Source: Bacteroidales bacterium
GTDB taxonomy: Bacteria; Bacteroidota; Bacteroidia; Bacteroidales; UBA932
DNA: 64,000 nt
Assembly (NCBI GenBank): GCA_017427385.1
Contig: JAFRSW010000014.1
Coordinates: 62,001-126,000 of the forward strand
Reading direction: 5' to 3'
The first letter of the stretch is position 1, and each line of letters starts with the position of its first letter. Below the pieces are notes generated by a model that saw only the letters and a program-made list of their open reading frames with translations, searched no databases and was not told the origin of the DNA. The position numbers were made by a program, and so were the translations under genes. Of the stretch, positions 52,092-61,130 are shown piece after piece.

Positions 52092-54269
52092 TTACTTCCA
52101 GACTTTGAGATATTGCTGCAACGCCCACATTTCATCGCGGTAGCGGGCGGCTTCGGAGAATTCAAGGTCTGCGGCAGACTTCTGCATGCGGCGGCGGTCT
52201 TCCTCTATCATCTTCTCGATCTGCTCGCGGCTCATGGAGCGTATGACCGGATCCTGGAGCAGGGCGGCGAGGTCGGCCTTCACATAGCCGTCCACGAAGG
52301 CGGCGCCGGGCTCCCGGTGGGAATCGTGCCCAAGCCCTACGCTGACCACTCCGGAACCCAGATCGGAGGGGTTCGGAATGTAGACGGGATCGTCGTAGGA
52401 ATTGGCTGCGCTCACTCGGCCTGTGGTGCCGTTCGCCACGCGCGGATTCATTGCCTTCCCGCCTCCCATCGAGGCCAGTTCGGATGCCAGCACATTGCTT
52501 CGCGTCTCGATCTGCTTTGGAGTGATTCCGTGCAGCTTGTTGTATTCCATCTGCTTGGTGCGGCGACGGTTGGTCTCGCGTATGGTTTCTTCCATCGAAG
52601 GAGTTATCTTGTCGGCATACATGATCACCAGGCCGTTCACGTTGCGGGCGGCACGGCCGGCGGTTTGGGTAAGGGCGCGCGTAGTGCGCAGGAACCCTTC
52701 CTTGTCGGCATCGAGGATGGCCACGAGCGACACGCTGGGCAGGTCTAGGCCTTCGCGTAGCAGGTTCACGCCAACCAGCACGTCGAACAGTCCGTTCTTG
52801 AAATCCTCTATTATCTCCACGCGCTCGCCGGTATCCACGTCGGAATGGATGTAGCGTACGCGGATGCCGATGCGGCGCAGGTATTCGTCCAGTTCCTCAG
52901 CCATCCTCTTGGTGAGGGTAGTCACCAGCACGCGTTCATCCACCTCCGCACGCTTGCGTATCTCCTCCACCAGGTCATCTACCTGATGCTCGATGGGGCG
53001 CACCTCGATGGGAGGATCCAGCAGGCCGGTGGGGCGCACAACCTGCTCTGCCACAAGGCCTTCGGACTTCTCCAGTTCGTATTCAGCGGGGGTGGCGCTC
53101 ACGTAGACTTTCTGGCCGGTGATGGCCTCGAACTCGTCGAAGGTGCAGGGGCGGTTGTCGGCCGCTGCGGGCAAACGGAATCCGTATTCCACCAGCACGC
53201 TCTTGCGGGAGTGGTCGCCCCCGTACATCCCGCGTATCTGCGGCAGCGTCACGTGGCTCTCGTCGATGAAGGTGATGAAATCCTTGGGGAAGTAGTCTAT
53301 CAGGCAGAAGGGCCTCTGGCCGGGCTGGCGGCCGTCGAAGTAGCGGGAGTAGTTCTCGATTCCGGGGCAGTATCCCATCTCCTTGAGCATCTCCAGGTCG
53401 TTCTCCACCCTCTGCTGCAGGCGCTTGGCCTCTATTGGCTTGCCTATGTCTTCGAAGTAGGCCATCTGCTTCACCAGGTCGTCCTGTATCTGGGAGACTG
53501 CGGATACCACCCGCTCGCGGTTGGTGACGAAGTTGTTGGCCGGATACACGTCCACGTTGTCCAGGGACTCTATGCGCGCTCCGGTCACCGGGTCTATCAG
53601 GCTGATGGCATCTATCTCGTTGCCAAAGAACTCTATGCGTACCGCCTCGTCGGCGCCGCCCAAGAAAACATCCACCGTGTCGCCCCGTACGCGAAAGGTG
53701 CCTCGCTGGAAATCGGTCTCCGTGCGAGAGTAGAGGCACTCCACCAGCTGGTAGAGGAAGGTGGTCAGGCTGACGGTAGCTCCCTTGTGAAGATGGATGG
53801 TCTGCGTGCGCCAATCGTCTGGATTGCCTATGCCGTAGAGGCAGGATACGGAGGATATCACCACCACGTCCCGCCGGCCGGACATCAGGGCACCGGCCGC
53901 ACTAAGGCGCAGTTTCTCTATCTGGTCGTTGATGCTCAGGTCCTTCTCTATGTATGTGTCGGTCGTGGGCAGATAGGCCTCCGGCTGATAATAATCGTAG
54001 TAGGACACGAAGTATTCCACCGCGTTATCGGGGAAGAACTGTTTGAACTCTCCGTAAAGCTGCGCCGCCAGAGTCTTGTTATGGCTCAGGATCAGCGCAG
54101 GGCGCTGGAGGTTCTGGATGACATTGGCCATCGTGAAGGTCTTTCCGGATCCGGTCACCCCCAGCAGACAGATGTCCCGGACGTTGTTCTGCAGCGCCTC
54201 GGTAATCTGCTGTATGGCCTCCGGCTGGTCGCCGGAAGGCTGGTATGCCGAATTCAGGTGGAATTTCAT
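52092..54269 (-). CDS. uvrB: excinuclease ABC subunit B
   Basis: 725 residues, longer than the common 660-680. Walker [11 protein letters not shown] (about 37-46), beta-hairpin [28 protein letters not shown], helicase motif [11 protein letters not shown], and a C-terminal UVR motif (about 680-720; [14 protein letters not shown]). The added length lies between the helicase core and the UVR motif (about 605-680, Gly/Ser/Asp-rich, with YDDPVYIPN). It verifies damage and loads UvrC in nucleotide excision repair. TAACTTTG at 54285-54278 is a likely -7 box close to the ATG. Confidence 0.96.
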   Translation of the reverse strand: MKFHLNSAYQPSGDQPEAIQQITEALQNNVRDICLLGVTGSGKTFTMANVIQNLQRPALILSHNKTLAAQLYGEFKQFFPDNAVEYFVSYYDYYQPEAYLPTTDTYIEKDLSINDQIEKLRLSAAGALMSGRRDVVVISSVSCLYGIGNPDDWRTQTIHLHKGATVSLTTFLYQLVECLYSRTETDFQRGTFRVRGDTVDVFLGGADEAVRIEFFGNEIDAISLIDPVTGARIESLDNVDVYPANNFVTNRERVVSAVSQIQDDLVKQMAYFEDIGKPIEAKRLQQRVENDLEMLKEMGYCPGIENYSRYFDGRQPGQRPFCLIDYFPKDFITFIDESHVTLPQIRGMYGGDHSRKSVLVEYGFRLPAAADNRPCTFDEFEAITGQKVYVSATPAEYELEKSEGLVAEQVVRPTGLLDPPIEVRPIEHQVDDLVEEIRKRAEVDERVLVTTLTKRMAEELDEYLRRIGIRVRYIHSDVDTGERVEIIEDFKNGLFDVLVGVNLLREGLDLPSVSLVAILDADKEGFLRTTRALTQTAGRAARNVNGLVIMYADKITPSMEETIRETNRRRTKQMEYNKLHGITPKQIETRSNVLASELASMGGGKAMNPRVANGTTGRVSAANSYDDPVYIPNPSDLGSGVVSVGLGHDSHREPGAAFVDGYVKADLAALLQDPVIRSMSREQIEKMIEEDRRRMQKSAADLEFSEAARYRDEMWALQQYLKVWK

Positions 54270-54277
54270 TCTGCTTG

Positions 54278-54285
54278 CAAAGTTA
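54278..54285 (-). promoter_or_regulatory. -7 box of uvrB
   Basis: TAACTTTG on the minus strand, 8 bp before the ATG, giving a nearly leaderless transcript. No matching -33 box is evident, as the region is a run of A and T around GGCC. Confidence 0.5.
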
Positions 54286-54334
54286 CAAAAAAAAGGCCGT
54301 TTTTTTGACGCGCCTGAATATCAACTACTTACAA

Positions 54335-54368
54335 ATAATCGTCTGGTACATTTGTACCAGACGATTAT
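54335..54368. terminator. perfect 15-bp hairpin downstream of the AzgA-like permease gene
   Basis: ATAATCGTCTGGTAC (54335-54349) and its exact inverse (54354-54368) with a 4-nt loop. It lies 25 bp after the permease stop in the direction of transcription and upstream of uvrB. There is no T-run of note, so it may protect the 3' end rather than terminate strongly. Confidence 0.6.
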
Positions 54369-54392
54369 AAGCAACTGCCTGATAATCAGGCC

Positions 54393-55721
54393 TTAAATAA
54401 ATATGTATTTGCAGATGAACAGCGCCGCGAGCACCCACATCGTGACCGAAATCTCCTTGAACTTGCCGGCAACTGCGTGGCAGAGAACATAGGAAATGAC
54501 ACCGAGGAGGATACCGTCGGAGATGCTGTATGCAAGAGGCATCATGATGATGGTGACGAATGCAGGGATGGCCTTGCAGTAGTCTTCCCAGTGGATGGTC
54601 TTGATGGAAGGCATCATCATCACACCGACGATGATGAGGGCGGGAGCGGTAGCTGCGCCGGGGATCGCCAGGAAGATGGGGCTCAGGAAGAGTGCCAGTG
54701 CGAAGAAGATGGCCACGGAGAAGGCTGTGAGGCCGGTGCGGCCGCCTTCGCCTACGCCGGAAGCGCTCTCCACGTAAGTGGTGGTGGTGGAAGTTCCGAA
54801 GCAGGCACCGCAGATGGTTGCGATGGAGTCTGCGAGGAACATCTTCTCTACGCCTTCGATCTCGTCGTTACCCTTGTTGATGAGGCCGGCGCCCTGGTGC
54901 ACACCGATGATGGTGCCCATGGTGTCGAACATATCGATGAAGAGGAAGGTGAATACGACTGCGAGCATGTCCCAGCTCAGGATGCTGCCCCACTCGAACT
55001 TGCAGAAGATGGGGGAGAGGCTGTCGGGAAGCGATACGACCTTGGTAGGCAGGGTGGTGATAGCTGCGCCGGTGGCGGGATCCTTGATGAAGATGCCGAT
55101 GACGGCGGTGATGAGGATGCCCCAGAGTATGCCTCCGCGCACCTTCGCCATCACGAGACCTGCGGTGATGAACAGGCCGATGACGCCGACGAGGGCCTTG
55201 CCTTCGGTGATGTGGCCGAGGCCGACGAGAGTAGCGTCATTGTTGATGATGATGCCGGCGTTCTGCATGCCGATGAAGGCGATGAAGAGGCCGATACCCG
55301 CGCCGATGGCCTTCTTGAGCGTTCCGGGGATGGCATTGATGAGCCAGGTACGGACCTTCGTTACGGTGAGGATGACGAAGATGATACCTTCGAGGAGGAC
55401 TGCGGTCAGTGCGAACTGCCAGCTATGTCCCATTCCAAGGCATACGGTGAACACGAAGAAGGCGTTCAGACCCATGCCGGGGGCGAGGGCGAAAGGCTTC
55501 TTGGCGTAGAGTGCCATCACGAGGGTACCCACGATAGCCGCGAGAGCGGTGGCGGTAAAGACGCTGCCGGCAGGCATGCCCGGGAGGGCGCTGAAGATGC
55601 CGGGGTTGACGGCCAGGATGTAGGCCATCGTGAGGAAGGTGGTCAGTCCGGCCAGGATTTCTGTACGGACGTTGTGCTTCTGGGCGTCGAAGCCGAATGC
55701 TTTAGCAAGGAAATTTGCCAT
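54393..55721 (-). CDS. NCS2 purine permease, AzgA/PbuG-like
   Basis: 442 residues with 12-14 hydrophobic segments. AzgA-type motifs: TEILAGLTTFLTMAYILAVNP near the N-terminus (core TFLTMAYILAVNP), PFALAPGMGLNAFFVF, and FGTSTTTTYVESASGVGEGG. Relatives import adenine, guanine and hypoxanthine with protons. It is the last gene of the nucleobase cluster, 11 bp after the outer-membrane protein gene. Confidence 0.9.
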   Translation of the reverse strand: MANFLAKAFGFDAQKHNVRTEILAGLTTFLTMAYILAVNPGIFSALPGMPAGSVFTATALAAIVGTLVMALYAKKPFALAPGMGLNAFFVFTVCLGMGHSWQFALTAVLLEGIIFVILTVTKVRTWLINAIPGTLKKAIGAGIGLFIAFIGMQNAGIIINNDATLVGLGHITEGKALVGVIGLFITAGLVMAKVRGGILWGILITAVIGIFIKDPATGAAITTLPTKVVSLPDSLSPIFCKFEWGSILSWDMLAVVFTFLFIDMFDTMGTIIGVHQGAGLINKGNDEIEGVEKMFLADSIATICGACFGTSTTTTYVESASGVGEGGRTGLTAFSVAIFFALALFLSPIFLAIPGAATAPALIIVGVMMMPSIKTIHWEDYCKAIPAFVTIIMMPLAYSISDGILLGVISYVLCHAVAGKFKEISVTMWVLAALFICKYIFI

Positions 55722-55732
55722 GGCGGATCAGA

Positions 55733-56470
55733 TTAGAAAGTCCAGCGTGCGCCGATAGCAGGGTTGCAGAGGAAGCCCTTGGCAACGAAGTTGACGGAAA
55801 GTTCGATTTCTCCACCAACATCGAGGTGGCCGTCGAAGGTGTCGCCGAGGTTGTACCAAATCTGAGGTTCGGTAAGGAGGGAGAACTTGGTCTCGTCGGT
55901 ACCCCAGATGGCATTGCTGCCCCAGATATCCATGAAGCCCTTGAATACAAGGCCTTTCACGCCGAAGATGTCGTTCATGCCCCAAACAGCGGAGAACTTG
56001 AGGGGAACGTCGGCAGTGGAGATCTTGTTGCCGTTGAAGTGCTCATACATGAGATACAGGGAGAGCGTGTTGGCGAAATCCTGGGAGTGCAGGAAATACT
56101 TGGCACCAACGCACCATGTTCCCATGTTGAAACCGGTGCCTGTGATGAGGCCGTCGTACTCGAGGTGGCCGCTGAGGTCCTTCAGTTCGGTATCCTGCCA
56201 GAAATTGATACCCCTTTCGATCTCGAAATAGCTTCCGTTTGCGGGACCGCTGTTCTGAAGAAGTTTCAGATTGCTGTCGGTGCTGTTGTAGTAGTGGTCG
56301 ATGAAGAAGAACGTGTCACCGAACTTGTCCGGCTTGAACATCTCGAAAGTAGTTGTTACATACTTGCGGTCTGCGCCGAGATCGTAGAAAACCTGAAGGT
56401 TCTGGGCCTTTACTCCTTGAGCGAAGGCGAGAGTTGCAAAAGCAACTGCAAAGAAAATTTTTTTGGACAT
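55733..56470 (-). CDS. outer membrane channel-like protein, DUF5020/Tsx-like
   Basis: 245 residues. Signal peptide ending GVKAQ (about 22). The mature part alternates polar and hydrophobic residues with aromatic girdle positions and ends in ARWTF, the aromatic C-terminus of barrel proteins. NLQVFYDLGADRKY and FFFIDHYYN recall the nucleoside channel Tsx. Set between apt and the purine permease, it probably lets nucleosides or nucleobases cross the outer membrane. Function is inferred from fold resemblance and context. Confidence 0.75.
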   Translation of the reverse strand: MSKKIFFAVAFATLAFAQGVKAQNLQVFYDLGADRKYVTTTFEMFKPDKFGDTFFFIDHYYNSTDSNLKLLQNSGPANGSYFEIERGINFWQDTELKDLSGHLEYDGLITGTGFNMGTWCVGAKYFLHSQDFANTLSLYLMYEHFNGNKISTADVPLKFSAVWGMNDIFGVKGLVFKGFMDIWGSNAIWGTDETKFSLLTEPQIWYNLGDTFDGHLDVGGEIELSVNFVAKGFLCNPAIGARWTF

Positions 56471-56512
56471 AAAGTGTAATTTATGAACAGAATATAATAA
56501 ATAAGGTTTTAG

Positions 56513-57046
56513 TTATCTCTCAGAAAGCCTGAGTATCGCGCTCACCTCCACGTCCTCGGGGAATGGGGCGGTGCGGGGCACATCGGTAATATCGATGATG
56601 AAGTTGAGGAAAACTGCCTTGGGATTGAAGTGCTTCACGAGGCGGATGGTCGCCAGGGCAGTTCCTCCCGTGGCCAGAATGTCGTCGTGGATGAGCACTA
56701 CGTCGTCGGGGCAGATGGCATCGGCGTGAATTTCAAGGGTGTCGGTGCCATATTCCTTCTGGTAGGATTCCCTAAGGGCGGTGGCCGGCAGCTTGCCCGG
56801 CTTGCGCACGGGAACGAAGCCCGCGCCAAGCCGGTCTGCTATAGCCGCTCCGCTGATGAATCCACGGGACTCTATGCCGGCAACCTTGGTTATTCCTTTG
56901 TCCTTATAGATGTCGCAAATCCTGTCCAGGACTTCTTTATAGGCCTTTGAATCCTTGAAAAGCGTGGTCACATCGAAGAACTGGATTCCCTTTACGGGGA
57001 AATCAGGTACTATGCGGATGCTCTTTATTAATTCCGAATCAGTCAT
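56513..57046 (-). CDS. apt: adenine phosphoribosyltransferase
   Basis: 177 residues. PRPP-binding motif VVLIHDDILATGGTA (about 124-138), GIESRGFISGAAIA (about 58-71), and N-terminal IRIVPDFPVKGIQFFDVTTLF (core DFPVKGIQFFD). It makes AMP from adenine and PRPP. It overlaps the uracil permease gene by 4 nt (ATGA), so uptake and salvage are coupled. Confidence 0.95.
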   Translation of the reverse strand: MTDSELIKSIRIVPDFPVKGIQFFDVTTLFKDSKAYKEVLDRICDIYKDKGITKVAGIESRGFISGAAIADRLGAGFVPVRKPGKLPATALRESYQKEYGTDTLEIHADAICPDDVVLIHDDILATGGTALATIRLVKHFNPKAVFLNFIIDITDVPRTAPFPEDVEVSAILRLSER

Positions 57047-58404
57047 TTTTTCTTGCGCAGGGAAGGATTGATCTCAAAATCGACGGCCATGTCGCCTATT
57101 TCGTTCTTTCCGAACTCATAGTCCTTGCCGGGCAGTACGGCATTCAAGATGATACCTACCAGGGCGCCGACTGCAAGACCGGAAAGCTTGGTGAAGCCGA
57201 GGTCGAGGCATCCGGCCTGGCTGTAGGAGATGCCGATGGAAAGCACGAGGATGAGGGCCATGATGAGGACGTTGCGGGAAGACTTGAAGTCCACCTGGTT
57301 CTCAACCACGTTGCGCACACCGACTGCCGAAATCATACCGTAGAGCACCAGGGAGACACCTCCGATGGTTGCCGCAGGCATCGCGCCGATGAGGGCGGAG
57401 AACTTGGGGCAGAAGGAGAGGATGATGGCGAACACGGCGGCGATGCGGATCACGCGGGGGTCGTAAACCTTGGTGAGGTTGAGCACGCCGGTGTTCTCGC
57501 CGTAGGTGGTGTTGGCGGGAGCGCCGAACACGGATGCCAGAGCGGTTGCGAGACCGTCACCGATGAGGGTGCGGTGCAGGCCGGGATTCTCGAGATAGTT
57601 GATGCCGGTGGTGGAGGAGATCGCGCACATGTCACCGATATGCTCCATCATGGTAGCGAGGGAGATGGGGATGATGGCGATGATCGCGGCCACGATGAGC
57701 TTCCAGTTGGGATTGGCGAAGACCGACACTGCGGTGTTCTCCCACTTGACGGGAAGTCCTACCCAGGCCGCTTCCTTGACAGCGCTGAAGTCGCACAGTC
57801 CGAAGCATGCGGCTACGATGTAGGAGCCAAGCACGCCGAGCAGGATGGGTATGATCTTGATCATCTTCTTGCCCCAGATGTTGCAGACGATGATGATCAC
57901 GATGGCAAGCAGGGCGATCCACCAGTTCTGGTTGCAGTTGTTGATGGCGCTGCCGGCGAGGATGAGGCCGATTGCGATGATGATGGGTCCCGTTACGATG
58001 GGCGGGAAGTAGCGCATCACCTTCTGGGGGCCGAAGGCTGCGAAGAGCCCGGCCAGTATGAAGTAGATAAGACCTGCGCAGAAGACGCCGATGCAGGCGT
58101 AGGGGAGGGCCTGTGCCTGGGTGAGGCCGCCGGCCATGCCCATCTGGACAACGGTTGCATAACCTCCGAGGAATGCGAAGGACGAACCGAGGAATGCGGG
58201 AACGCGCAACTTGGTGCAAATGTGGAAGATGAGAGTTCCCAGACCCGCGAACAGGAGAGTCGCAGACATGGAGAGTCCTGTGATGACAGGGACAAGAACC
58301 GTGGCTCCGAACATAGCGAACATGTGCTGGAGCCCGAGAGTGAGCATTTTCCCTGTTCCGAGGGTGCGTGCATCGTAGATGCCTTCAGTTTGTGATTTCG
58401 TCAT
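57043..58404 (-). CDS. NCS2 uracil/xanthine permease, UraA-like
   Basis: 453 residues with 14 predicted membrane segments. The signature GAPANTTYGENTGV (about 290) matches uracil permeases, and LLFAGLGTLIFHICTKLRVPAFLGSSFAF, core VPAFLGSSFAF, is the TM3 region. A charged C-terminal tail ends LRKKK. It follows guaA by 22 bp and overlaps apt. Uracil is the best guess; xanthine remains possible. Confidence 0.88.
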   Translation of the reverse strand: MTKSQTEGIYDARTLGTGKMLTLGLQHMFAMFGATVLVPVITGLSMSATLLFAGLGTLIFHICTKLRVPAFLGSSFAFLGGYATVVQMGMAGGLTQAQALPYACIGVFCAGLIYFILAGLFAAFGPQKVMRYFPPIVTGPIIIAIGLILAGSAINNCNQNWWIALLAIVIIIVCNIWGKKMIKIIPILLGVLGSYIVAACFGLCDFSAVKEAAWVGLPVKWENTAVSVFANPNWKLIVAAIIAIIPISLATMMEHIGDMCAISSTTGINYLENPGLHRTLIGDGLATALASVFGAPANTTYGENTGVLNLTKVYDPRVIRIAAVFAIILSFCPKFSALIGAMPAATIGGVSLVLYGMISAVGVRNVVENQVDFKSSRNVLIMALILVLSIGISYSQAGCLDLGFTKLSGLAVGALVGIILNAVLPGKDYEFGKNEIGDMAVDFEINPSLRKKK

Positions 58405-58426
58405 AATTTATTGTTTTTGATGGTTT

Positions 58427-59953
58427 CTATTCCCATTCAATGGTTGCCGGCGGTTTGGAGCAGATGTCGTACACGACCCGGTTCACTCCCTTGACATCGC
58501 GGATGATGGCATTGGATACCTCCGCAAGGAAATCGTAGGGGAGCTGAGCCCAGTCGGCAGTCATTCCGTCCACTGACGTGACCGCCCGCAACACTATAGT
58601 ATATTCGTATGTTCTTTCGTCTCCCATCACGCCGACGCTCTTGATGGGGAGGAGGATGGTGGCTGCCTGCCACACATCGTCGTAGAGATTCCAGCGCTTG
58701 AGCGCGCCGATGTAGATCGCATCCGCTTCCTGCAGGATGGCCACCTTCTCGCGGGTGACTTCTCCCAGCACGCGGATCCCGAGGCCGGGACCGGGGAATG
58801 GATGGCGGCCGAGTATGTTGGGATCGAGCCCCAGGGCCTTGCCCACGCGGCGGACCTCATCCTTGAAAAGCAGGCGGAGAGGCTCCACCACCTTTAGTTC
58901 CATCTCCTTGGGGAGACCTCCAACGTTGTGGTGGCTCTTGATGGTGGCGGATGCTCCGGGCACCGCCGAACTTTCTATGACATCGGGATAGATGGTGCCC
59001 TGGGCGAGCCAGCGCACGTCTTTGATCTTCTTAGCCTCGGCGTTGAAGACCTCGATGAAGTCCTTGCCGATGGCCTTGCGCTTGCGTTCCGGCTCAGTGA
59101 GCCCGGCAAGGTCGGCGAAGAAACGGTCGGAGGCTTCGACTCCCTTCACGTTGAGGCCCATCCCCTTGTAGGAGGCCAGCACGGAGCTGAACTCATCCTT
59201 GCGAAGCAGGCCGCTGTCTACGAAGATGCAGTGGAGCTGGTCGCCGATGGCCTTGTGCAGCAGGAGCGCCGCAACTGAGGAATCCACTCCGCCGGAAAGG
59301 CCGAGGACGACCTTGTCGGAACCTATCTGCTCCCTGAGCGAAGCGACGGTACTTTCTATGAAACTCGCCGGAGTCCAGCTGCCGGCGCATCCGCATATGC
59401 CGAGAACGTAGTTGCGAAGGATCTGCTTGCCGAACTCGCTGTGATGCACCTCGGCGTGGAACTGTATGCCCCATATGAGCTTTCCTTCCACCCTGAATGC
59501 GGCGTTGCCGACAGTGGCAGTGGATGCTATCACCCTATAGTCTGCCGGCAGGGAGTTGATGGTGTCGCCGTGGCTCATCCAGACCTGGCTTTCCGCAGGG
59601 ATATCCTTCAGGAGAGGGTCGTTGCTGTCTTTGACGCTCAGGATGGCGCGGCCGTATTCGCGTGTGCCGGAGTTCGCCACGTTTCCACCCTTGCTCCAGG
59701 CAAGCCACTGGGCGCCGTAGCATATGCCCAGAATGGGCATGCCGGCAGGTACTCCGCTCAGATCGGGCTGAGGAGCGTTCTCCGCAGCCACGCTGGAGGG
59801 GCTCCCGGAAAGAATTATGCCTTTGACGTCGGGGGTGATGGCGGGGATTCTGTTGAACGGGACGATCTCACAGTACACGTTCATCTCGCGGATGCGACGT
59901 GCAATTAGCATTGTGTACTGCGATCCGAAATCCAGAATAAGAATCCTCTCCAT
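58427..59953 (-). CDS. guaA: GMP synthase (glutamine-hydrolysing)
   Basis: 508 residues. Class I amidotransferase domain about 1-190 with Cys in [11 protein letters not shown] and the His-Glu pair in [15 protein letters not shown]-loop [12 protein letters not shown] (about 217-228). C-terminal dimerisation domain ends in [11 protein letters not shown], the family ending. It converts XMP to GMP. Its ATG begins directly after the guaB stop (TAGATG), and the two act in sequence. Confidence 0.97.
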   Translation of the reverse strand: MERILILDFGSQYTMLIARRIREMNVYCEIVPFNRIPAITPDVKGIILSGSPSSVAAENAPQPDLSGVPAGMPILGICYGAQWLAWSKGGNVANSGTREYGRAILSVKDSNDPLLKDIPAESQVWMSHGDTINSLPADYRVIASTATVGNAAFRVEGKLIWGIQFHAEVHHSEFGKQILRNYVLGICGCAGSWTPASFIESTVASLREQIGSDKVVLGLSGGVDSSVAALLLHKAIGDQLHCIFVDSGLLRKDEFSSVLASYKGMGLNVKGVEASDRFFADLAGLTEPERKRKAIGKDFIEVFNAEAKKIKDVRWLAQGTIYPDVIESSAVPGASATIKSHHNVGGLPKEMELKVVEPLRLLFKDEVRRVGKALGLDPNILGRHPFPGPGLGIRVLGEVTREKVAILQEADAIYIGALKRWNLYDDVWQAATILLPIKSVGVMGDERTYEYTIVLRAVTSVDGMTADWAQLPYDFLAEVSNAIIRDVKGVNRVVYDICSKPPATIEWE

Positions 59954-61042
59954 CTATTTATTATAGTTAGGTGCGGGTTTGGCGATGATCAGGTCGTGGG
60001 GGTGGTTTTCTATCACTCCGTTGGAGGTGATGCGTACGAACTTTGCGTTCCAGAGTTCCTGGATCGTGCGGGCGCCGCAGTATCCCATGCCGGAACGGAG
60101 GCCTCCGATCAACTGGTAGATGATATCGGATACCGGGCCCTTGTAGGGAACCTTGCCGACTATGCCCTCGGGGACGAGTTTCATGGCCCCGGTCTGGAAA
60201 TAGCGGTCGCGGGAACCGGCCTCCATTGCATCGATGGATCCCATGCCCCTGTACACTTTGAACAGTTTGCCGTTCTTGAAGTCTTCGATGATGTCGCCCG
60301 GGGTCTCGTCTGCGCCGGCGAGGATTGAACCGCACATGACGGTGGATGCGCCGGCTGCGAGGGCCTTGACTATGTCACCGCTGTAGCGGAGTCCGCCGTC
60401 GGCGATGATCGGGATTCCGAAGGGCTTGGCGGCTTCGGCGCAGTCGTAGATTGCTGTCAGCTGGGGGACACCTACGCCAGCAACCACGCGCGTGGTGCAG
60501 ATGGATCCGGGCCCTATGCCGACTTTGACGGCATCGGCGCCGGCGTTGATGAGGTCGCGGGTTCCTTCGGCCGTAGCCACATTGCCCACAATCACGTCGA
60601 TGCCGGGGAAGGCTTTCTTGATCTTCTTGAGGGCGTTGAGGACTCCTTTGCTGTGGCCGTGGGCCGAGTCGAGGACGATGGCATCCACTCCGGCTTTCAC
60701 AAGGAGTTCGGCGCGGTTCACGGCATCTGCCGTAATGCCCACGCCTGCCGCAACCTTGCCGCCGGCGGCCTTTGTCTTGGCCACCTCCTCCGCCTGGCAT
60801 TCCGCCGTCATATTCTTATGAAGAACCCCTATGCCGCCTTCTTTTGCAAGAGCTATGGCCATAGGGGCTTCTGTGACGGTATCCATTGCCGCGGAGGCGA
60901 GAGGGATATCCAGGGAGATGTTCTTTGTAAATTGTGTTTTGAGGGAAACTTCCCTAGGCAGTACCTCAGACCATGCAGGTATCAGAAGTACGTCGTCGAA
61001 GGTTAAACCTTCCTGCTGAATGCGTTTTTCGGTAAAAGACAT
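59954..61042 (-). CDS. guaB: IMP dehydrogenase lacking the CBS (Bateman) module
   Basis: 362 residues from ATG 61042; an upstream TTG start is rejected because it lies in the leader next to the -7 box. The usual enzyme has about 490 residues. Here the sequence runs from [19 protein letters not shown] straight to [17 protein letters not shown] near residue 90, so the two CBS repeats are missing. The catalytic parts are whole: Cys182 in [11 protein letters not shown], the flap [15 protein letters not shown] and [12 protein letters not shown]. This is not GMP reductase: flap and C-terminus ([15 protein letters not shown]) are of the IMPDH type and guaA follows. It oxidises IMP to XMP. Lost CBS domains mean lost ATP/GTP allosteric control. 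Confidence 0.93.
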   Translation of the reverse strand: MSFTEKRIQQEGLTFDDVLLIPAWSEVLPREVSLKTQFTKNISLDIPLASAAMDTVTEAPMAIALAKEGGIGVLHKNMTAECQAEEVAKTKAAGGKVAAGVGITADAVNRAELLVKAGVDAIVLDSAHGHSKGVLNALKKIKKAFPGIDVIVGNVATAEGTRDLINAGADAVKVGIGPGSICTTRVVAGVGVPQLTAIYDCAEAAKPFGIPIIADGGLRYSGDIVKALAAGASTVMCGSILAGADETPGDIIEDFKNGKLFKVYRGMGSIDAMEAGSRDRYFQTGAMKLVPEGIVGKVPYKGPVSDIIYQLIGGLRSGMGYCGARTIQELWNAKFVRITSNGVIENHPHDLIIAKPAPNYNK

Positions 61043-61061
61043 TTTGCTAACTTCCAAGTGA

Positions 61062-61092
61062 CAAAGGTAGCCAAAAACTCGCGCCCCTGCAA
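61062..61092 (-). promoter_or_regulatory. promoter of the guaB-led nucleobase cluster
   Basis: Minus-strand TTG (61092-61090), exactly 20 nt, TACCTTTG (61069-61062). The ATG is 20 bp downstream of the -7 box, so the leader is too short for a riboswitch. The -33 box falls in the loop of the terminator hairpin of the preceding gene. Confidence 0.7.
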
Positions 61093-61105
61093 GAGAAGCG
61101 CGAGT
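61077..61105 (-). terminator. terminator of the acyl-CoA ligase gene
   Basis: Stem ACTCGCGC / GCGCGAGT around a 13-nt loop, followed in the minus direction by TTTTTGG. It lies 26 bp after the ligase stop and overlaps the guaB promoter spacer. Confidence 0.65.
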
Positions 61106-61130
61106 AATTATTCACAAGTTATGAACAATC

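Noticed and set aside
59954..61042. GMP reductase as the identity of the short guaB
   Set aside because: The flap, the [12 protein letters not shown] segment and the C-terminus are IMPDH-type, and guaA follows directly; GMP reductase lacks these.
61062..61092. Purine riboswitch ahead of guaB
   Set aside because: The leader from the predicted start is only about 15 nt, too short for an aptamer.
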